From assembly GCF_003063265.1 (NCBI RefSeq), contig NZ_NERU01000011.1, positions 1 through 64,000 of the forward strand: a stretch of 64,000 nucleotides of DNA, written 5' to 3'. The notes beneath the pieces were generated by a model, which saw nothing but the letters and a program-made list of their open reading frames with translations, was not told the DNA's origin and made no database searches. The DNA is from Limnohabitans sp. WS1. Lineage in GTDB: Bacteria; Pseudomonadota; Gammaproteobacteria; Burkholderiales; Burkholderiaceae_C. A program made the position numbers and the translations under genes. Positions 35,410 to 44,279 of the stretch are shown in pieces. The first letter of the stretch is position 1. Each line of letters starts with the position of its first letter.

Positions 35410-35802
35410 ATGACCCAGTTGAAAAAAGTTGTTTTGTTCACCGATACCGATGGTCGCGCACGTTTTCGTGACGAATGGGTTCCTTTGACTGAAGGCACGC
35501 CGCAAAGCCGTTTGTCAGCCTTGATGGCCGCGAGTGCTTGTCAGTTGCGGCAAAGTCCTGTGGGCTTTCGCAGCAGCTTTCATTGCACGGGCAGCCCGCA
35601 GTGGTTGTTTGTTTTGGGCGGTCAGATGGAAATCTTTTTGCAAGATGGCACTTCGCGTGTCTTTGGCCCGGGCGAGTTTTTCTATTCGGCCGATACCTTG
35701 CCCGAGGGTGCGATTTTTGACGCCACGGTGCACGGCCATTGGAGCCGCCAAGTGGGGGCGGACCCCTTGGTGACATTGTTTGTGCGAGACGGTGCGCTTT
35801 GA
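35410..35802 (+). CDS. Small cupin-fold protein
   Basis: The 130-residue protein begins MTQLKKVVLFTD. It has a single cupin-like core: FHCTGSPQWLFVLGGQMEIFL, then a G-rich turn and FGPGEFFYSADTLPEGAIFDATVHG. The first His-rich motif is reduced (FHCTGSPQ rather than HxH...E), so a standard metal site is doubtful, although one His and a late His remain. It may bind a small ligand rather than catalyse. It stands alone, divergent from the dehydrogenase gene. The ATG at 35410 begins the conserved part; the ATG at 35347 would add 21 unrelated residues. Confidence 0.75.
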   Translation: MTQLKKVVLFTDTDGRARFRDEWVPLTEGTPQSRLSALMAASACQLRQSPVGFRSSFHCTGSPQWLFVLGGQMEIFLQDGTSRVFGPGEFFYSADTLPEGAIFDATVHGHWSRQVGADPLVTLFVRDGAL

Positions 35803-35845
35803 GGCGATAGCGCGTCTGGCGTGCTGGGGAGCATGAGCCCCAGGC

Positions 35846-35874
35846 AAAAAAAGAGCCTGCATCAGCAGGCTCTT
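35846..35874 (-). terminator. Rho-independent terminator of the helicase gene
   Basis: A 10-bp stem (AAGAGCCTGC/GCAGGCTCTT) with an ATCA loop lies at 35851-35874. Read on the minus strand it is followed by a T-run (A-run at 35846-35852 on +). It lies 24 bases past the helicase stop codon. Confidence 0.9.
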
Positions 35875-35897
35875 GGAGGGACTTGAAAAACGCTGGA

Positions 35898-37757
35898 TCA
35901 GCGGCCAAAGCCACCGCGATTGCCGCCGCCACCGCCGCCGCCGCCAAAACCACGGCCGCCACCATTGCCGCCGCCGTAACCCCCACCACCACCGCCGCCG
36001 CCATGGCGTCGACCACTGCTGGCCAGGCTGTCAATGCTGGTGCGTGTGGGGTCAGGCTGGCCGCTGGTGCGAACCGGCTTGCGGTTGGGCAAGTCCAGGC
36101 GTGCAAACTGCGTTGTTTTCAGGGGATCAATGTGACGTGGCAACTCGTCATCGTGGTTGCGACGGTCTTGACCGCCACCTTGTGGGCCACGGTTGGGGCC
36201 ACGGCCTTCTGGGCGCGGGCCACGCGGAGCGGGACGGCCTTGGCCATCGCCCCGGTTGTCAAAGCGCGGGTCGCTGCGTTGATCTTGGCCGCGACCGCCG
36301 TCACGGTTCATGCCTTCGCGGCGACCGTCGCCTTGGCCTTCAAAGCGCGGTGCGCCTTGTGGGGCGGTGCGGCGTGAGGGTGCGGGGCCATTGCGCGGTG
36401 CGCGTGCAGGGCCTTGGCCTTCGCCACGGGCCTGACGCGGACCGCCACCACCACCACCACCACCCACAGCCACTTTGTTGTCACGGATGCGTTGCATCAT
36501 GTCCTGGCGTGCGGCCTTGGCGGCTGCAGCCATCACATCGCGGCTTGGGGGCTTGCCTGCGCCGCCCCACAAAGTCTGGCGACCCATGGCAATGGGCTCG
36601 GCCACTTCGCCTGGCTCGGGGCCAAAGCCTTCGAGCAACTGGACTGGAATCTCTTGCTTGGTGAAGCGCTCGATGTCCATCATGAAGCCTTCTTCGTCCA
36701 AGCAGACCAGGCTCACGGCCTCGCCGCTGGCACCCGCGCGGCCAGTGCGGCCAATGCGGTGCACGTAGTCTTCGGACACGTTCGGGATCTCAAAGTTCAC
36801 AACGTGTGGCAAGTCTTCGATGTCGATGCCGCGTGCTGCAATGTCGGTGGCCACCAAAGCGCGGATCTCGCCACTCTTGAAACCGGCCAGCGCTTGTGTG
36901 CGGGCGGTCTGGCTCTTGTTGCCGTGCAGGGCCATGGACTTGACGCCATTTTTGGTCAGGAAGTCGGCCACATTGTTCGCGCCAAACTTGGTGCGGGTGA
37001 ACACCAGCACCTGGCTCCAGTCGTGCTTTTGGATGATGTGCAGCAGCACGTCTTTTTTCTTGCTGCGGCCCACAGGGTGGATCACCTGCGTGATGCGCTG
37101 CACCGTGGTGTTGCTGGGCGTGACTTGAATGCTTTGCGGGTTCTTGAGCAGGTTGCCCGCCAGTTCGCGAATTTCGTCGCTGAAGGTGGCCGAGAACAGC
37201 AGGCTTTGCTTTTCTTTGGGCACCAGGGCCAGCACTTTTTTCACGTCATGGATGAAGCCCATGTCCAGCATGCGGTCGGCTTCGTCAAGCACCAAAATTT
37301 CGATGCTGGACAAGTCCAGGAAGCCCTGGCCTTGCAGGTCGAGCAAACGGCCGGGTGTGGCCACCAGAATGTCCACGCCTTTTTTGACCTTGCTGATTTG
37401 CGGGTTCATGCCCACACCACCAAAGATCACGGTGGAGTCGAGCTGCAGGTATTTGCCGTAGTCGCGCACCGACTCTTCGACTTGGGCGGCCAATTCGCGG
37501 GTGGGGGTGAGTACCAAAGCGCGAATGGCTTTGCCGCCAAAGCGGTTTTTGCCGGGCTCACTCAGGCTCAGCTTGTGCAGCAAAGGCAAGGTGAAAGCGG
37601 CAGTTTTGCCGGTGCCGGTTTGTGCACCGGCCAACAAGTCTTGTCCGGCCAGAACGGCAGGAATGGCTTGGGCCTGAATGGGGGTGGGGGTTTCGTAGCC
37701 GAGCTCACGCACCGCTTGCATGATGGCCGGGGCCAGGTTCAATTCTTCAAAGTTCAT
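35898..37757 (-). CDS. rhlE: DEAD-box ATP-dependent RNA helicase, RhlE-like
   Basis: The 619-residue protein carries the full motif set: Q motif ([10 protein letters not shown]...PTPIQ), AQTGTGKT (residues 45-52), [43 protein letters not shown] and [10 protein letters not shown]. The C-terminus (from about residue 430) is a long basic Gly/Arg/Pro-rich disordered tail ending in runs of Gly with FGG and NRGG. This is typical of RhlE-type helicases in betaproteobacteria that act in ribosome assembly and cold adaptation. The ATG at 37757 begins the conserved Q-motif region. It is monocistronic, with its own terminator. RhlE is preferred over DbpA because no DbpA RNA-binding domain is present. Confidence 0.9.
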   Translation of the reverse strand: MNFEELNLAPAIMQAVRELGYETPTPIQAQAIPAVLAGQDLLAGAQTGTGKTAAFTLPLLHKLSLSEPGKNRFGGKAIRALVLTPTRELAAQVEESVRDYGKYLQLDSTVIFGGVGMNPQISKVKKGVDILVATPGRLLDLQGQGFLDLSSIEILVLDEADRMLDMGFIHDVKKVLALVPKEKQSLLFSATFSDEIRELAGNLLKNPQSIQVTPSNTTVQRITQVIHPVGRSKKKDVLLHIIQKHDWSQVLVFTRTKFGANNVADFLTKNGVKSMALHGNKSQTARTQALAGFKSGEIRALVATDIAARGIDIEDLPHVVNFEIPNVSEDYVHRIGRTGRAGASGEAVSLVCLDEEGFMMDIERFTKQEIPVQLLEGFGPEPGEVAEPIAMGRQTLWGGAGKPPSRDVMAAAAKAARQDMMQRIRDNKVAVGGGGGGGGPRQARGEGQGPARAPRNGPAPSRRTAPQGAPRFEGQGDGRREGMNRDGGRGQDQRSDPRFDNRGDGQGRPAPRGPRPEGRGPNRGPQGGGQDRRNHDDELPRHIDPLKTTQFARLDLPNRKPVRTSGQPDPTRTSIDSLASSGRRHGGGGGGGGYGGGNGGGRGFGGGGGGGGNRGGFGR

Positions 37758-38195
37758 TTTTACAGAGCGCCATGTCCGGCGCAGGCATCGGCTCATTCAA
37801 CTGCTGTTGGCAGTGTCCAGTGTTGGCCGATAAGTCTTAAGGTGGGCATGGAAACCACAGGCGCTTGTTTTGAGCGTTGCCTGGGTCAGGCCCCAGCAGG
37901 AGTGCTGATGTTGCAGCAACTGGAGGCCGCAACGAGCGCGATTGTCGCACAAGTTGTGCAAGTCGCTTCCTCGCATGTTTTTGTGGGAGCGACGCCCCCG
38001 TCGCGATGGGGCCTTGCAGACCCACAACCACCGCCTCGATGGCAGGGTGCCCTCATGGAGCACCGCCCTGATCCCTCTGCCCACAACAAGCGTCTGACGT
38101 TATTTTGGGGGGGCATGGGTTTAAACCCCAATTCAATGAATGCGCTGTGCCCCCTAGACTGAAAGGCATATTTTTATCTTTGCAAGCACCACACC
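37758..38195. other. Intergenic region between divergent helicase and Bug receptor genes
   Basis: This 438-base stretch contains no supported gene. It holds one REP-like hairpin at 37981-38008 (GTGGGAGC head, GCGACG/CGTCGC stem, GAT tail) with a decayed partner to about 38052. It also holds a perfect 12-base palindrome GGGTTTAAACCC at 38117-38128 that could be an operator for the Bug receptor gene. No clear ribosome-binding site precedes the ATG at 38196. Confidence 0.6.
37981..38008 (+). repeat. Single REP-like hairpin
   Basis: It has a GTGGGAGC head, a GCGACG/CGTCGC stem with CCCC loop, and a GAT tail. It is the same family as the tandem arrays, but placed here between divergent genes. Confidence 0.75.
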
Positions 38196-39197
38196 ATGAA
38201 GTCCACACACCCACGTCGTACCTTTGTACAAGCTTCGGCACTGGCCGCAGCGGCCTTGTGCGCCTGCAGCACCTTGACCCCCGTTTGGGCCCAAGCTGCC
38301 AAATGGCCCGCCAAGCCCATCAAGATCGTGGTGGCCTTTCCGCCCGGCGGCCTCACCGATGCCTATGCCCGCAATTACGGCGAATACCTCTCGGGCAAGC
38401 TGGGGGTGCCAGTGGTCATTGAAAACAAACCCGGTGCTGGGGCCATCATTGGCATTGACGCAGTGGCCAAGTCGCCTGCCGATGGTTACACCTTTGGCAT
38501 GAGCACCTCGGGCACCTACTGGCAAAACCGCATCCTTTATTCCAAGCTGCCCTATAACCTGGACAAAGACCTCACGCCCGTGACCGTGTTTCCGTCCGGC
38601 CCACTGGTCGTGGGCATCAACGACAAGATCCCGGCCAAAAACATGGCCGAGTTCGTGGCTTGGGCCAAAAAGAACCCGACCTCCATGGGCACGTATGCAC
38701 CGGGTTCTTACCCCCATATGGTGGCCGACCAGACCAACCGCCAGCAGGGCACCAGCATCCAGTCGGTGCACTACCGGGGCGAAGCGCCCATGTGGCTCGA
38801 TGTGGCTTCGGGTCAGTTGCAAATCGCCGTGGGCAGTTTTCAGGCTTACAACACCGTGTCCACCCGGGGTGTGCGTGCCATTGGCGTGACCGGCAGCTAC
38901 CGCTCGCCCAAATTGCCCGTTGTGCCCACCCTGACCGAGCAAGGCAACACCGAAAAACTCGTCACCCTTGAAGGCGGCTTGCCTTTGGTGGCCCCCGCCG
39001 GCACACCTGAAGCCATCCTCAAACGCATGGCCGACGAAGCCGTGGCGTGGTCCAACACCGACAAGGCCGCCAAACTGCGCGAAACCTTTGCCATTCCCAA
39101 CAAGCCCAAAAACCTGGCCGACACGCGCAAGGACTGGGAAGGCGAGGTGCCCGTGTGGATCAAGCTGGCGGTGGATTTGGGGATCAAGCTGGATTGA
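38196..39197 (+). CDS. Bug/TctC-family tricarboxylate-type solute-binding protein
   Basis: The 333-residue protein has a signal sequence with a twin-arginine-like start (RRTFVQASALAAAALCACS) and cleavage near the AQA at about residue 34. It is therefore a periplasmic receptor. Family blocks are WPAKPIKIVVAFPPGGLTD, LGVPVVIENKPGAGAIIGIDAVAKSPADGYT, a GTYAPGS region and APAGTPEAIL near the C-terminus. Bug proteins are strongly expanded in Burkholderiales and bind carboxylates or other small organic molecules; most lack an adjacent transporter, as here. The ligand is unknown. The Cys in LCAC could suggest a lipoprotein, but the AQA site fits better. Confidence 0.9.
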   Translation: MKSTHPRRTFVQASALAAAALCACSTLTPVWAQAAKWPAKPIKIVVAFPPGGLTDAYARNYGEYLSGKLGVPVVIENKPGAGAIIGIDAVAKSPADGYTFGMSTSGTYWQNRILYSKLPYNLDKDLTPVTVFPSGPLVVGINDKIPAKNMAEFVAWAKKNPTSMGTYAPGSYPHMVADQTNRQQGTSIQSVHYRGEAPMWLDVASGQLQIAVGSFQAYNTVSTRGVRAIGVTGSYRSPKLPVVPTLTEQGNTEKLVTLEGGLPLVAPAGTPEAILKRMADEAVAWSNTDKAAKLRETFAIPNKPKNLADTRKDWEGEVPVWIKLAVDLGIKLD

Positions 39198-39222
39198 ATC
39201 CAGGTGCTGCAAGCGCCCAACC

Positions 39223-39384
39223 TTCACTGCGGGCATCACCGCACTTTGCCCGACCAACAGCGACAACTTGCCCGCCCCGGCGGTGATTGCGCAGTCAATC
39301 GTGGAAGACCCGCAAGCCGCGCTGGAGCAATTCAAGCGGATTGTGGGTGACTTGGGGGCTGAAGTGGCCGAAGTCGCGGTTTAA
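39223..39384 (+). pseudogene. Possible remnant of a gene 3' end
   Basis: Between the Bug receptor stop and the exonuclease start, one frame reads like real protein. It gives ITALCPTNSDNLPAPAVIA and then VEDPQAALEQFKRIVGDLGAEVAEVAV, ending at TAA 39382-39384. It has no ATG and no ribosome-binding site, and upstream it runs into the overlapping 3' end of the receptor gene. The family is not recognised. It may be the tail of a gene lost by deletion, or chance. Confidence 0.3.
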
Positions 39385-39393
39385 TCTCGCCCT

Positions 39394-40566
39394 ATGAACA
39401 AAAGCGACCAGATGAGTTTTTTCGGTTTTGAGCCGGGCGGGGTGGACAAGCCCAAAAAGCCAGGGCGTCCCCGCCTGGCTCAGGCTCCAAGTCGGCCCCG
39501 TGCGGTTGTTCCGACAGGGCCTGTGACCGACGCGCCTGCTTTGCTGGATCTGCCGCCAGCGGATGCACCCGCTGTGGCTGGCCATGACACTCCAACCGTG
39601 TCCCCCGCGTCGGTGCAAGGGGTGCAGGCGGCCTTGCAAGCCCCGACCCAAGCCCTCAGTGTGATGTCCGACCACGAAGCCATGGCCCAGGCCCTGGCAC
39701 AACACCCCGACTTTCGCGTCTTGCGCCGTCTGGTGCCTTGTGCCGACTATGGCGGTTTGCACGGCCAGGCCACGCAGCGGGTGATCGTGCTGGACACCGA
39801 AACCACCGGGCTGGACAGCAAGGGTGAAAAAATCATCGAACTGGCCATGTTGTCGGTTCTGATGGATGTGGCCACCGGTCTGCCGGTGGGGCCTGTCACG
39901 GTTTACGAGTCGTTTGAAGACCCGGGCAAGCCGATTCCGCCTGCCATTCAGGACATCACGGGCATTGACGACACCATGGTCAAGGGGTGGCGCATTGACG
40001 ATGCGGCCGTGGGGGCGATGGTCGAGCAAGCCGACCTGATCGTGGCGCACAACGCTGGTTTTGACCGGCCTTTTGTCGAGGCTCGCTTTCCGGTGTTTGC
40101 CCGCAAAGCCTGGGCTTGCTCTTTTTTGGGCATTGACTGGAAAAAAGAGGGCAGCGGCTCGGCCAAGCTGGAGTTTTTGGCGGCTGAGCGCGGCTGGTTT
40201 TACGACGCACACCGGGCGCAGGTCGATTGCCATGCCTTGCTTCTGGTGCTGGCCTCGCCCTTGGGGGATGGTTTGACTGGTTTGTCGCGCCTTTTGGCGG
40301 GGGCCAGGCAGACGCGTTACAAGTTGCGGGCCACGGGTGCCCCGTTTGAGGCCAAGGACAAGCTCAAGGCACGGGGTTACCGCTGGGACGGTGAAGGCCG
40401 GGTCTGGTGGTGCAGTGTGGGTTCAGACGCCTTGTTGGATGCCGAATGTGACTGGCTGCGCGACGAGGTGTATGGCCGCCGCAGTGCCCGGGTGATGCTG
40501 GAGGCCTTGGACAGCTTGGTGCAGTTTTCCAGCCGTCCGGGCTTGCAGACCGAACGCCAGTTGTAG
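39394..40566 (+). CDS. DEDDh 3'-5' exonuclease (DnaQ-like) with extra domains
   Basis: The 390-residue protein has an exonuclease domain at about residues 128-290. Exo I is VIVLDTETTGLD (Asp134, Glu136), Exo II is IVAHNAGFDRPF, and Exo III is HRAQVDCHALL (DEDDh type), as in the DNA polymerase III epsilon family. The N-terminal 125 residues are Pro/Ala-rich and include a short MSFFGFEPGG start. The C-terminal 95 residues (TRYKLRATGAPFEAKDKLKARGYRWDGEGRVWWC) resemble a small module often found after such exonucleases. It is probably an accessory nuclease in DNA or RNA repair rather than the replicative proofreader. The TAG stop overlaps a REP-like head. Confidence 0.87.
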   Translation: MNKSDQMSFFGFEPGGVDKPKKPGRPRLAQAPSRPRAVVPTGPVTDAPALLDLPPADAPAVAGHDTPTVSPASVQGVQAALQAPTQALSVMSDHEAMAQALAQHPDFRVLRRLVPCADYGGLHGQATQRVIVLDTETTGLDSKGEKIIELAMLSVLMDVATGLPVGPVTVYESFEDPGKPIPPAIQDITGIDDTMVKGWRIDDAAVGAMVEQADLIVAHNAGFDRPFVEARFPVFARKAWACSFLGIDWKKEGSGSAKLEFLAAERGWFYDAHRAQVDCHALLLVLASPLGDGLTGLSRLLAGARQTRYKLRATGAPFEAKDKLKARGYRWDGEGRVWWCSVGSDALLDAECDWLRDEVYGRRSARVMLEALDSLVQFSSRPGLQTERQL

Positions 40567-40636
40567 GGTCCGCGCCCTCCGGGCGAATGCTTGTGGTCTG
40601 CGAGTGGTCTATCGCGACGAGGGCGTCGCTCCCACA
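40562..40636. repeat. REP-like inverted pair, partly decayed
   Basis: The left half (TTGTAGGGTCCGC...) is degenerate. The right half (ATCGCGACGAGGGCGTCGCTCCCAC) is a standard element in reverse orientation. The left head contains the TAG stop of the exonuclease gene at 40564-40566. Confidence 0.75.
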
Positions 40637-40767
40637 GGGGCAGCCTCCAACAAGGGCAGCCGTCTACAGGTAGAGTCTTCCAATGGGATTGCCTCATCTG
40701 TTTGATGCGCCGTTATGGCAAGCTGGGATAATGTGCGGTTGTTGGTAATTTTTTCAGGCGGGTATAC

Positions 40768-42429
40768 ATGGCTCAATACGTATTTTCGATGAACCGGGTT
40801 GGCAAGATCGTGCCGCCCAAGCGTCACATTCTCAAAGACATTTCGCTGTCTTTCTTTCCCGGTGCCAAGATTGGCGTGTTGGGCACCAACGGCTCGGGCA
40901 AGTCCACTTTGCTCAAGATCATGGCGGGCATTGACAAAGAAATCGAAGGCGAAGCCATCCCCATGGCGGGCCTGAAGATTGGGTATTTGCCGCAAGAGCC
41001 GGTGATGGACCCTGAGCAGACCGTGCGTGAAGCCGTCGAAAGCGGCATGGGCGAAGTCAAGGCTGCGCAAGCCCGCCTGGAAGAGGTGTATGCCGCTTAC
41101 GCCGAAGAAGACGCCGACTTTGACGCCCTGGCCGCTGAGCAGGCCAAGCTTGAAGCCATCATCTCCACCGCCGGCGATGCGTCTGAGCACCAACTCGAAA
41201 TTGCCGCCGATGCCCTGCGCCTGCCCGCTTGGGACGCCATCATTGGCAAACTCTCTGGCGGTGAAAAACGCCGTGTGGCCTTGTGCCGTTTGTTGCTGTC
41301 GCGCCCCGACATGTTGTTGCTTGACGAGCCCACCAACCACTTGGATGCCGAATCGGTCGATTGGCTCGAGCTGTTCTTGCAGCGTTTTTCGGGCACCGTG
41401 GTGGCCATCACCCACGACCGTTATTTCCTGGACAACGCCGCAGAGTGGATTTTGGAACTTGACCGGGGCTCCGGCATTCCCTACAAAGGCAATTACTCCA
41501 GCTGGCTGGAGCAAAAAGACGCCCGTTTGGCCACCGAGCAGCGCACCGAAGACGCTCGCTCCAAGGCCATGAAGAAAGAATTGGAGTGGGCACGTTCCAA
41601 CCCTAAAGGCCGCCAAGCCAAGAGCAAGGCGCGTTTGGCCCGCTTCGAAGAGTTGTCAGACCACGACTACCAAAAGCGCAACGAGACGCAGGAAATTTTC
41701 ATTCCCGTGGCCGAGCGTTTGGGCAATGAGGTGTTCGAGTTCAAAAACGTCAGCAAGTCTTTTGGTGACCGTTTGTTGATCGACAACCTGAGTTTTCAGG
41801 TGCCTGCGGGCGCGATTGTCGGCATCATTGGCCCCAACGGTGCCGGTAAGTCGACTTTGTTCAAGTTGATCGCCGGCAAAGAGCAGCCAGACAGTGGCGA
41901 GGTCAAGATCGGCCAGACCGTGCGCATGGCCTTTGTGGACCAAAACCGTGATGACCTGAACAACGACAAAACCGTGTGGGAAGACGTCTCGGGGGGCTTG
42001 GACATCTTGAACGTGGGCAAGTTCCAGATGGCCAGCCGCGCGTATTGCGGTCGCTTCAACTTCAACGGGGGCGACCAGCAAAAGAAGGTTGGCATGTTGT
42101 CGGGGGGTGAGCGCGGTCGTTTGCACCTGGCCAAAACCCTGATTGCAGGCGGCAACGTCTTGTTGCTGGACGAGCCATCAAACGACTTGGATGTGGAAAC
42201 CTTGCGGGCCCTGGAAGATGCGCTGCTGGAGTTTGCGGGCTCCATCATGGTCATCAGCCACGACCGCTGGTTCCTGGACCGCATTGCCACACACATTTTG
42301 GCCGCCGAAGGCGACAGCCAGTGGGTGTTCTTTGACGGCAACTACCAAGAGTACGAAGCCGACAAGAAGCGCCGTCTGGGCGAAGAAGGTGCCAAACCCA
42401 AGCGCGTGCGCTTCAAGGCTTTGAAGTAA
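40768..42429 (+). CDS. ettA: Energy-dependent translational throttle protein EttA (ABC-F)
   Basis: The 553-residue protein (E. coli EttA is 555) has two ABC ATPase domains and no membrane part. Walker A motifs are GTNGSGKST (residues 39-47) and GPNGAGKST. Signatures are LSGGEKRR and LSGGERGR, and Walker B motifs are LLLDEPTNHLD and LLLDEPSNDLD. The basic linker (RSNPKGRQAKSKARL) and the opening MAQYVFSMNRVGKIVPPK are EttA hallmarks. EttA binds the ribosomal E site and restrains translation when ATP is low. The gene stands alone with a hairpin downstream. Assignment to EttA rather than another ABC-F group is secure from the N-terminus and length. Confidence 0.96.
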   Translation: MAQYVFSMNRVGKIVPPKRHILKDISLSFFPGAKIGVLGTNGSGKSTLLKIMAGIDKEIEGEAIPMAGLKIGYLPQEPVMDPEQTVREAVESGMGEVKAAQARLEEVYAAYAEEDADFDALAAEQAKLEAIISTAGDASEHQLEIAADALRLPAWDAIIGKLSGGEKRRVALCRLLLSRPDMLLLDEPTNHLDAESVDWLELFLQRFSGTVVAITHDRYFLDNAAEWILELDRGSGIPYKGNYSSWLEQKDARLATEQRTEDARSKAMKKELEWARSNPKGRQAKSKARLARFEELSDHDYQKRNETQEIFIPVAERLGNEVFEFKNVSKSFGDRLLIDNLSFQVPAGAIVGIIGPNGAGKSTLFKLIAGKEQPDSGEVKIGQTVRMAFVDQNRDDLNNDKTVWEDVSGGLDILNVGKFQMASRAYCGRFNFNGGDQQKKVGMLSGGERGRLHLAKTLIAGGNVLLLDEPSNDLDVETLRALEDALLEFAGSIMVISHDRWFLDRIATHILAAEGDSQWVFFDGNYQEYEADKKRRLGEEGAKPKRVRFKALK

Positions 42430-42447
42430 TTACAGCTTGCACCACCA

Positions 42448-42471
42448 CAACGGGCCCTTCGGGGCCCGTTG
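42448..42471 (+). terminator. Hairpin terminator after ettA
   Basis: A 10-bp stem (CAACGGGCCC/GGGCCCGTTG) is closed by a stable TTCG loop, 18 bases after the ettA stop. The following tract (TCGTTAG) is poor in T, so termination may be partial. Confidence 0.7.
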
Positions 42472-42482
42472 TCGTTAGGGGG

Positions 42483-43010
42483 TGGTCTGCAAGGCTTGAT
42501 CGCGGCGAGGGCGCCGCTCCCACAAAGAAAGCCTGCACCTTTGCAGGAGCCCCGCACAAGGGACTGCCTGCCTTTGTAGGAGCCCCGCCCCCGGGGCGAT
42601 GGGGCGGTGGTCTGTATGGCTCTATCGCGGCGAGGGCGCCGCCCCTGCAAGGAAAGCCTGCACCTTTGCAGGAGCCCCGCACAAGGGACTGCCTGCCTTT
42701 GTAGGAGCCCCGCCCTCGGGGCGATGGGGTGGTGGTCTGTATGGCTCTATCGCGGCGAGGGCGCCGCTCCTGCAAGGAAAGCCTGCACCTTTGCAGGAGC
42801 CCCGCACAAGGGACTGCCTGCCTTTGTAGGAGCCCCGCCCCCGGGGCGATGGGGTGGTGGTCTGCAAGGCTCGATCGCGGCGAGGGCGCCGCTCCTGCAA
42901 GGAAAGCTTGCACGTTGCAGGGGCCCCGCACAAGGAACTGCCTGCCTTTGTAGGAGCCCTGCCCCCGGGGCGATGGGGTGGTGGTCTGCTTGGATCTATC
43001 GCGGCCAGGC
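42483..43010. repeat. REP-like tandem array, four 125-bp units
   Basis: The reversed hairpin core (CGCGGCGAGGGCGCCGC) starts at 42501, 42626, 42751 and 42876; a truncated fifth starts at 43000. Spacing is 125, 125, 125 and 124 bp. The stems are GCGGCG/CGCCGC and GCCCCG/CGGGGC. Each unit also carries a third, less regular GCAGGAGCCCCGCACAAGG segment. The array occupies most of the 669-base gap between ettA and the convergent 92-residue gene; nothing else is seen there. Confidence 0.92.
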
Positions 43011-43098
43011 CACTGCGCTCAAAAAAGCATTGACGCCAACATCGTGAGGCCGGATCTACAAGTCATGCGCTTCACAGCGGAAGCTGCCAGCCAACCGG

Positions 43099-43377
43099 CT
43101 ACAGGCTGGACAGCCGCACTCGAGCCTTGTCTGCCCACAGTTGCAGGTTGTCGAGCAAGTCTTTTTGGCTGAACGAGCAGCTTTCGCCGCTGAACAAGGC
43201 GCTGGACTCGATGCGGTCCAGCAAATTGCCCAAAACAAGGCCAAACTTTTCCGGCAATGGCAGGCTGGCCGCATCGCTGCGCCACTGGCGGATCATGTCG
43301 GTTTGCGGCAAACCGCCTTGTTGGCAGGCTGCCAGCGTGTCGGTCATGCGGGTCAGGGTGTCCAGGGCGGCGTTCAT
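43099..43377 (-). CDS. Conserved-looking 92-residue protein of unknown function
   Basis: The product starts MNAALDTLTRMTDTLAACQQGG and is mostly helical, soluble and without a signal peptide. It contains WRSDAASLPLPEKFGLVLGNLLDRIESSALFSGESCSFSQKDLLDNLQLW. I do not recognise a named family. The start at 43377 has a GGAGA motif 9 bases upstream. It is divergent from rsuA, with only 62 bases between the two starts, so the promoters are close or overlapping. A small regulator or ribosome-associated role is possible, but nothing in the sequence proves it. Confidence 0.7.
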   Translation of the reverse strand: MNAALDTLTRMTDTLAACQQGGLPQTDMIRQWRSDAASLPLPEKFGLVLGNLLDRIESSALFSGESCSFSQKDLLDNLQLWADKARVRLSSL

Positions 43378-43439
43378 GGGCAAAGGTCTCCGGCAAGGTG
43401 GGGTTTCAGGGGGTGAATTCGCGGCGACAATCATGCCCC

Positions 43440-44183
43440 ATGAAAGCCAAATCTCTCAAACCCATGCGCCTGGAAGACATTTTGTACAGCCAGGGTTTTG
43501 GCACCCGCCGGGTGTGTGCCGGTCTCGTGCAGCAAGGTTACGTGCAAGTCAACGGTGAACCTGCCACCGATTCGGGCGAATTTTTTGACCTGCAGGGTCT
43601 GCATTTCAAAGTGCAAGGCACCGATTGGCCATTCAAAGAGCACGCTTATGTGCTGCTGAACAAGCCCTCTGGAACCGAGTGTTCGCAAAAACCTTCGACT
43701 TGGCCGAGCATTTACACCTTGTTGCCCGCACCACTGCGGCAGCGTCCGCAAAAGGCCGCCGTGCAGGGCGTGCAGGCGGTGGGCCGACTGGACCAGGACA
43801 CGACGGGTTTGTTGTTGTTGACCGATGACGGCCAGTTTATTCACAAGATGAGCTCTCCCAAGCACCATGTGCCCAAGGTGTACGAGGTGACCACCAAGCA
43901 CCCGATCACGCCCGAGATGGTGAACAAGCTCTTGTCTGGCGTGGTGCTCGACGATGACCCCAAGCCGGTCAAAGCCGCCGCCTGCGAGGCTGTGGGCGAA
44001 TTGCACATGAAGCTGACCCTGACCGAGGGCAAATACCACCAGGTCAAACGCATGTTGGCCGCAGTGGGCAACCGGGTTGAGGGCTTGCACCGTTCGCAAA
44101 TCGGCGGCTTGGTGCTGGCCGATCTGGCCCCAGGTCAATGGCGTTGGTTGACAAACGAAGACCTGGCCTTGCTCAAGCCCTGA
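43440..44183 (+). CDS. rsuA: RsuA-type 16S rRNA pseudouridine synthase
   Basis: The 247-residue protein has an N-terminal S4 RNA-binding domain (about residues 9-55: RLEDILYSQGFGTRR...GYVQVNGE). The catalytic domain has [18 protein letters not shown] (catalytic Asp118), KVYEVTT, and the late GKYHQVKRMLAAVGNRVEGLHRSQIGGL block. RsuA makes pseudouridine 516 in 16S rRNA. The ATG at 43440 (MKAKSLKPMRLED) begins the S4 domain; the longer frame upstream is the shadow of the divergent gene. RluF or RluB specificity is a less likely alternative, given the RsuA-like length and LNKPSGTECS motif. Confidence 0.85.
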   Translation: MKAKSLKPMRLEDILYSQGFGTRRVCAGLVQQGYVQVNGEPATDSGEFFDLQGLHFKVQGTDWPFKEHAYVLLNKPSGTECSQKPSTWPSIYTLLPAPLRQRPQKAAVQGVQAVGRLDQDTTGLLLLTDDGQFIHKMSSPKHHVPKVYEVTTKHPITPEMVNKLLSGVVLDDDPKPVKAAACEAVGELHMKLTLTEGKYHQVKRMLAAVGNRVEGLHRSQIGGLVLADLAPGQWRWLTNEDLALLKP

Positions 44184-44279
44184 GCCGGCTGTCCAGGGTT
44201 GACACGGTTTCTAAGTCGGCGCTTGACCCAAGCCAAATGCTGCCATCTTTGTGGGCGCTCCGCAGCCTGGGCGATGTGT

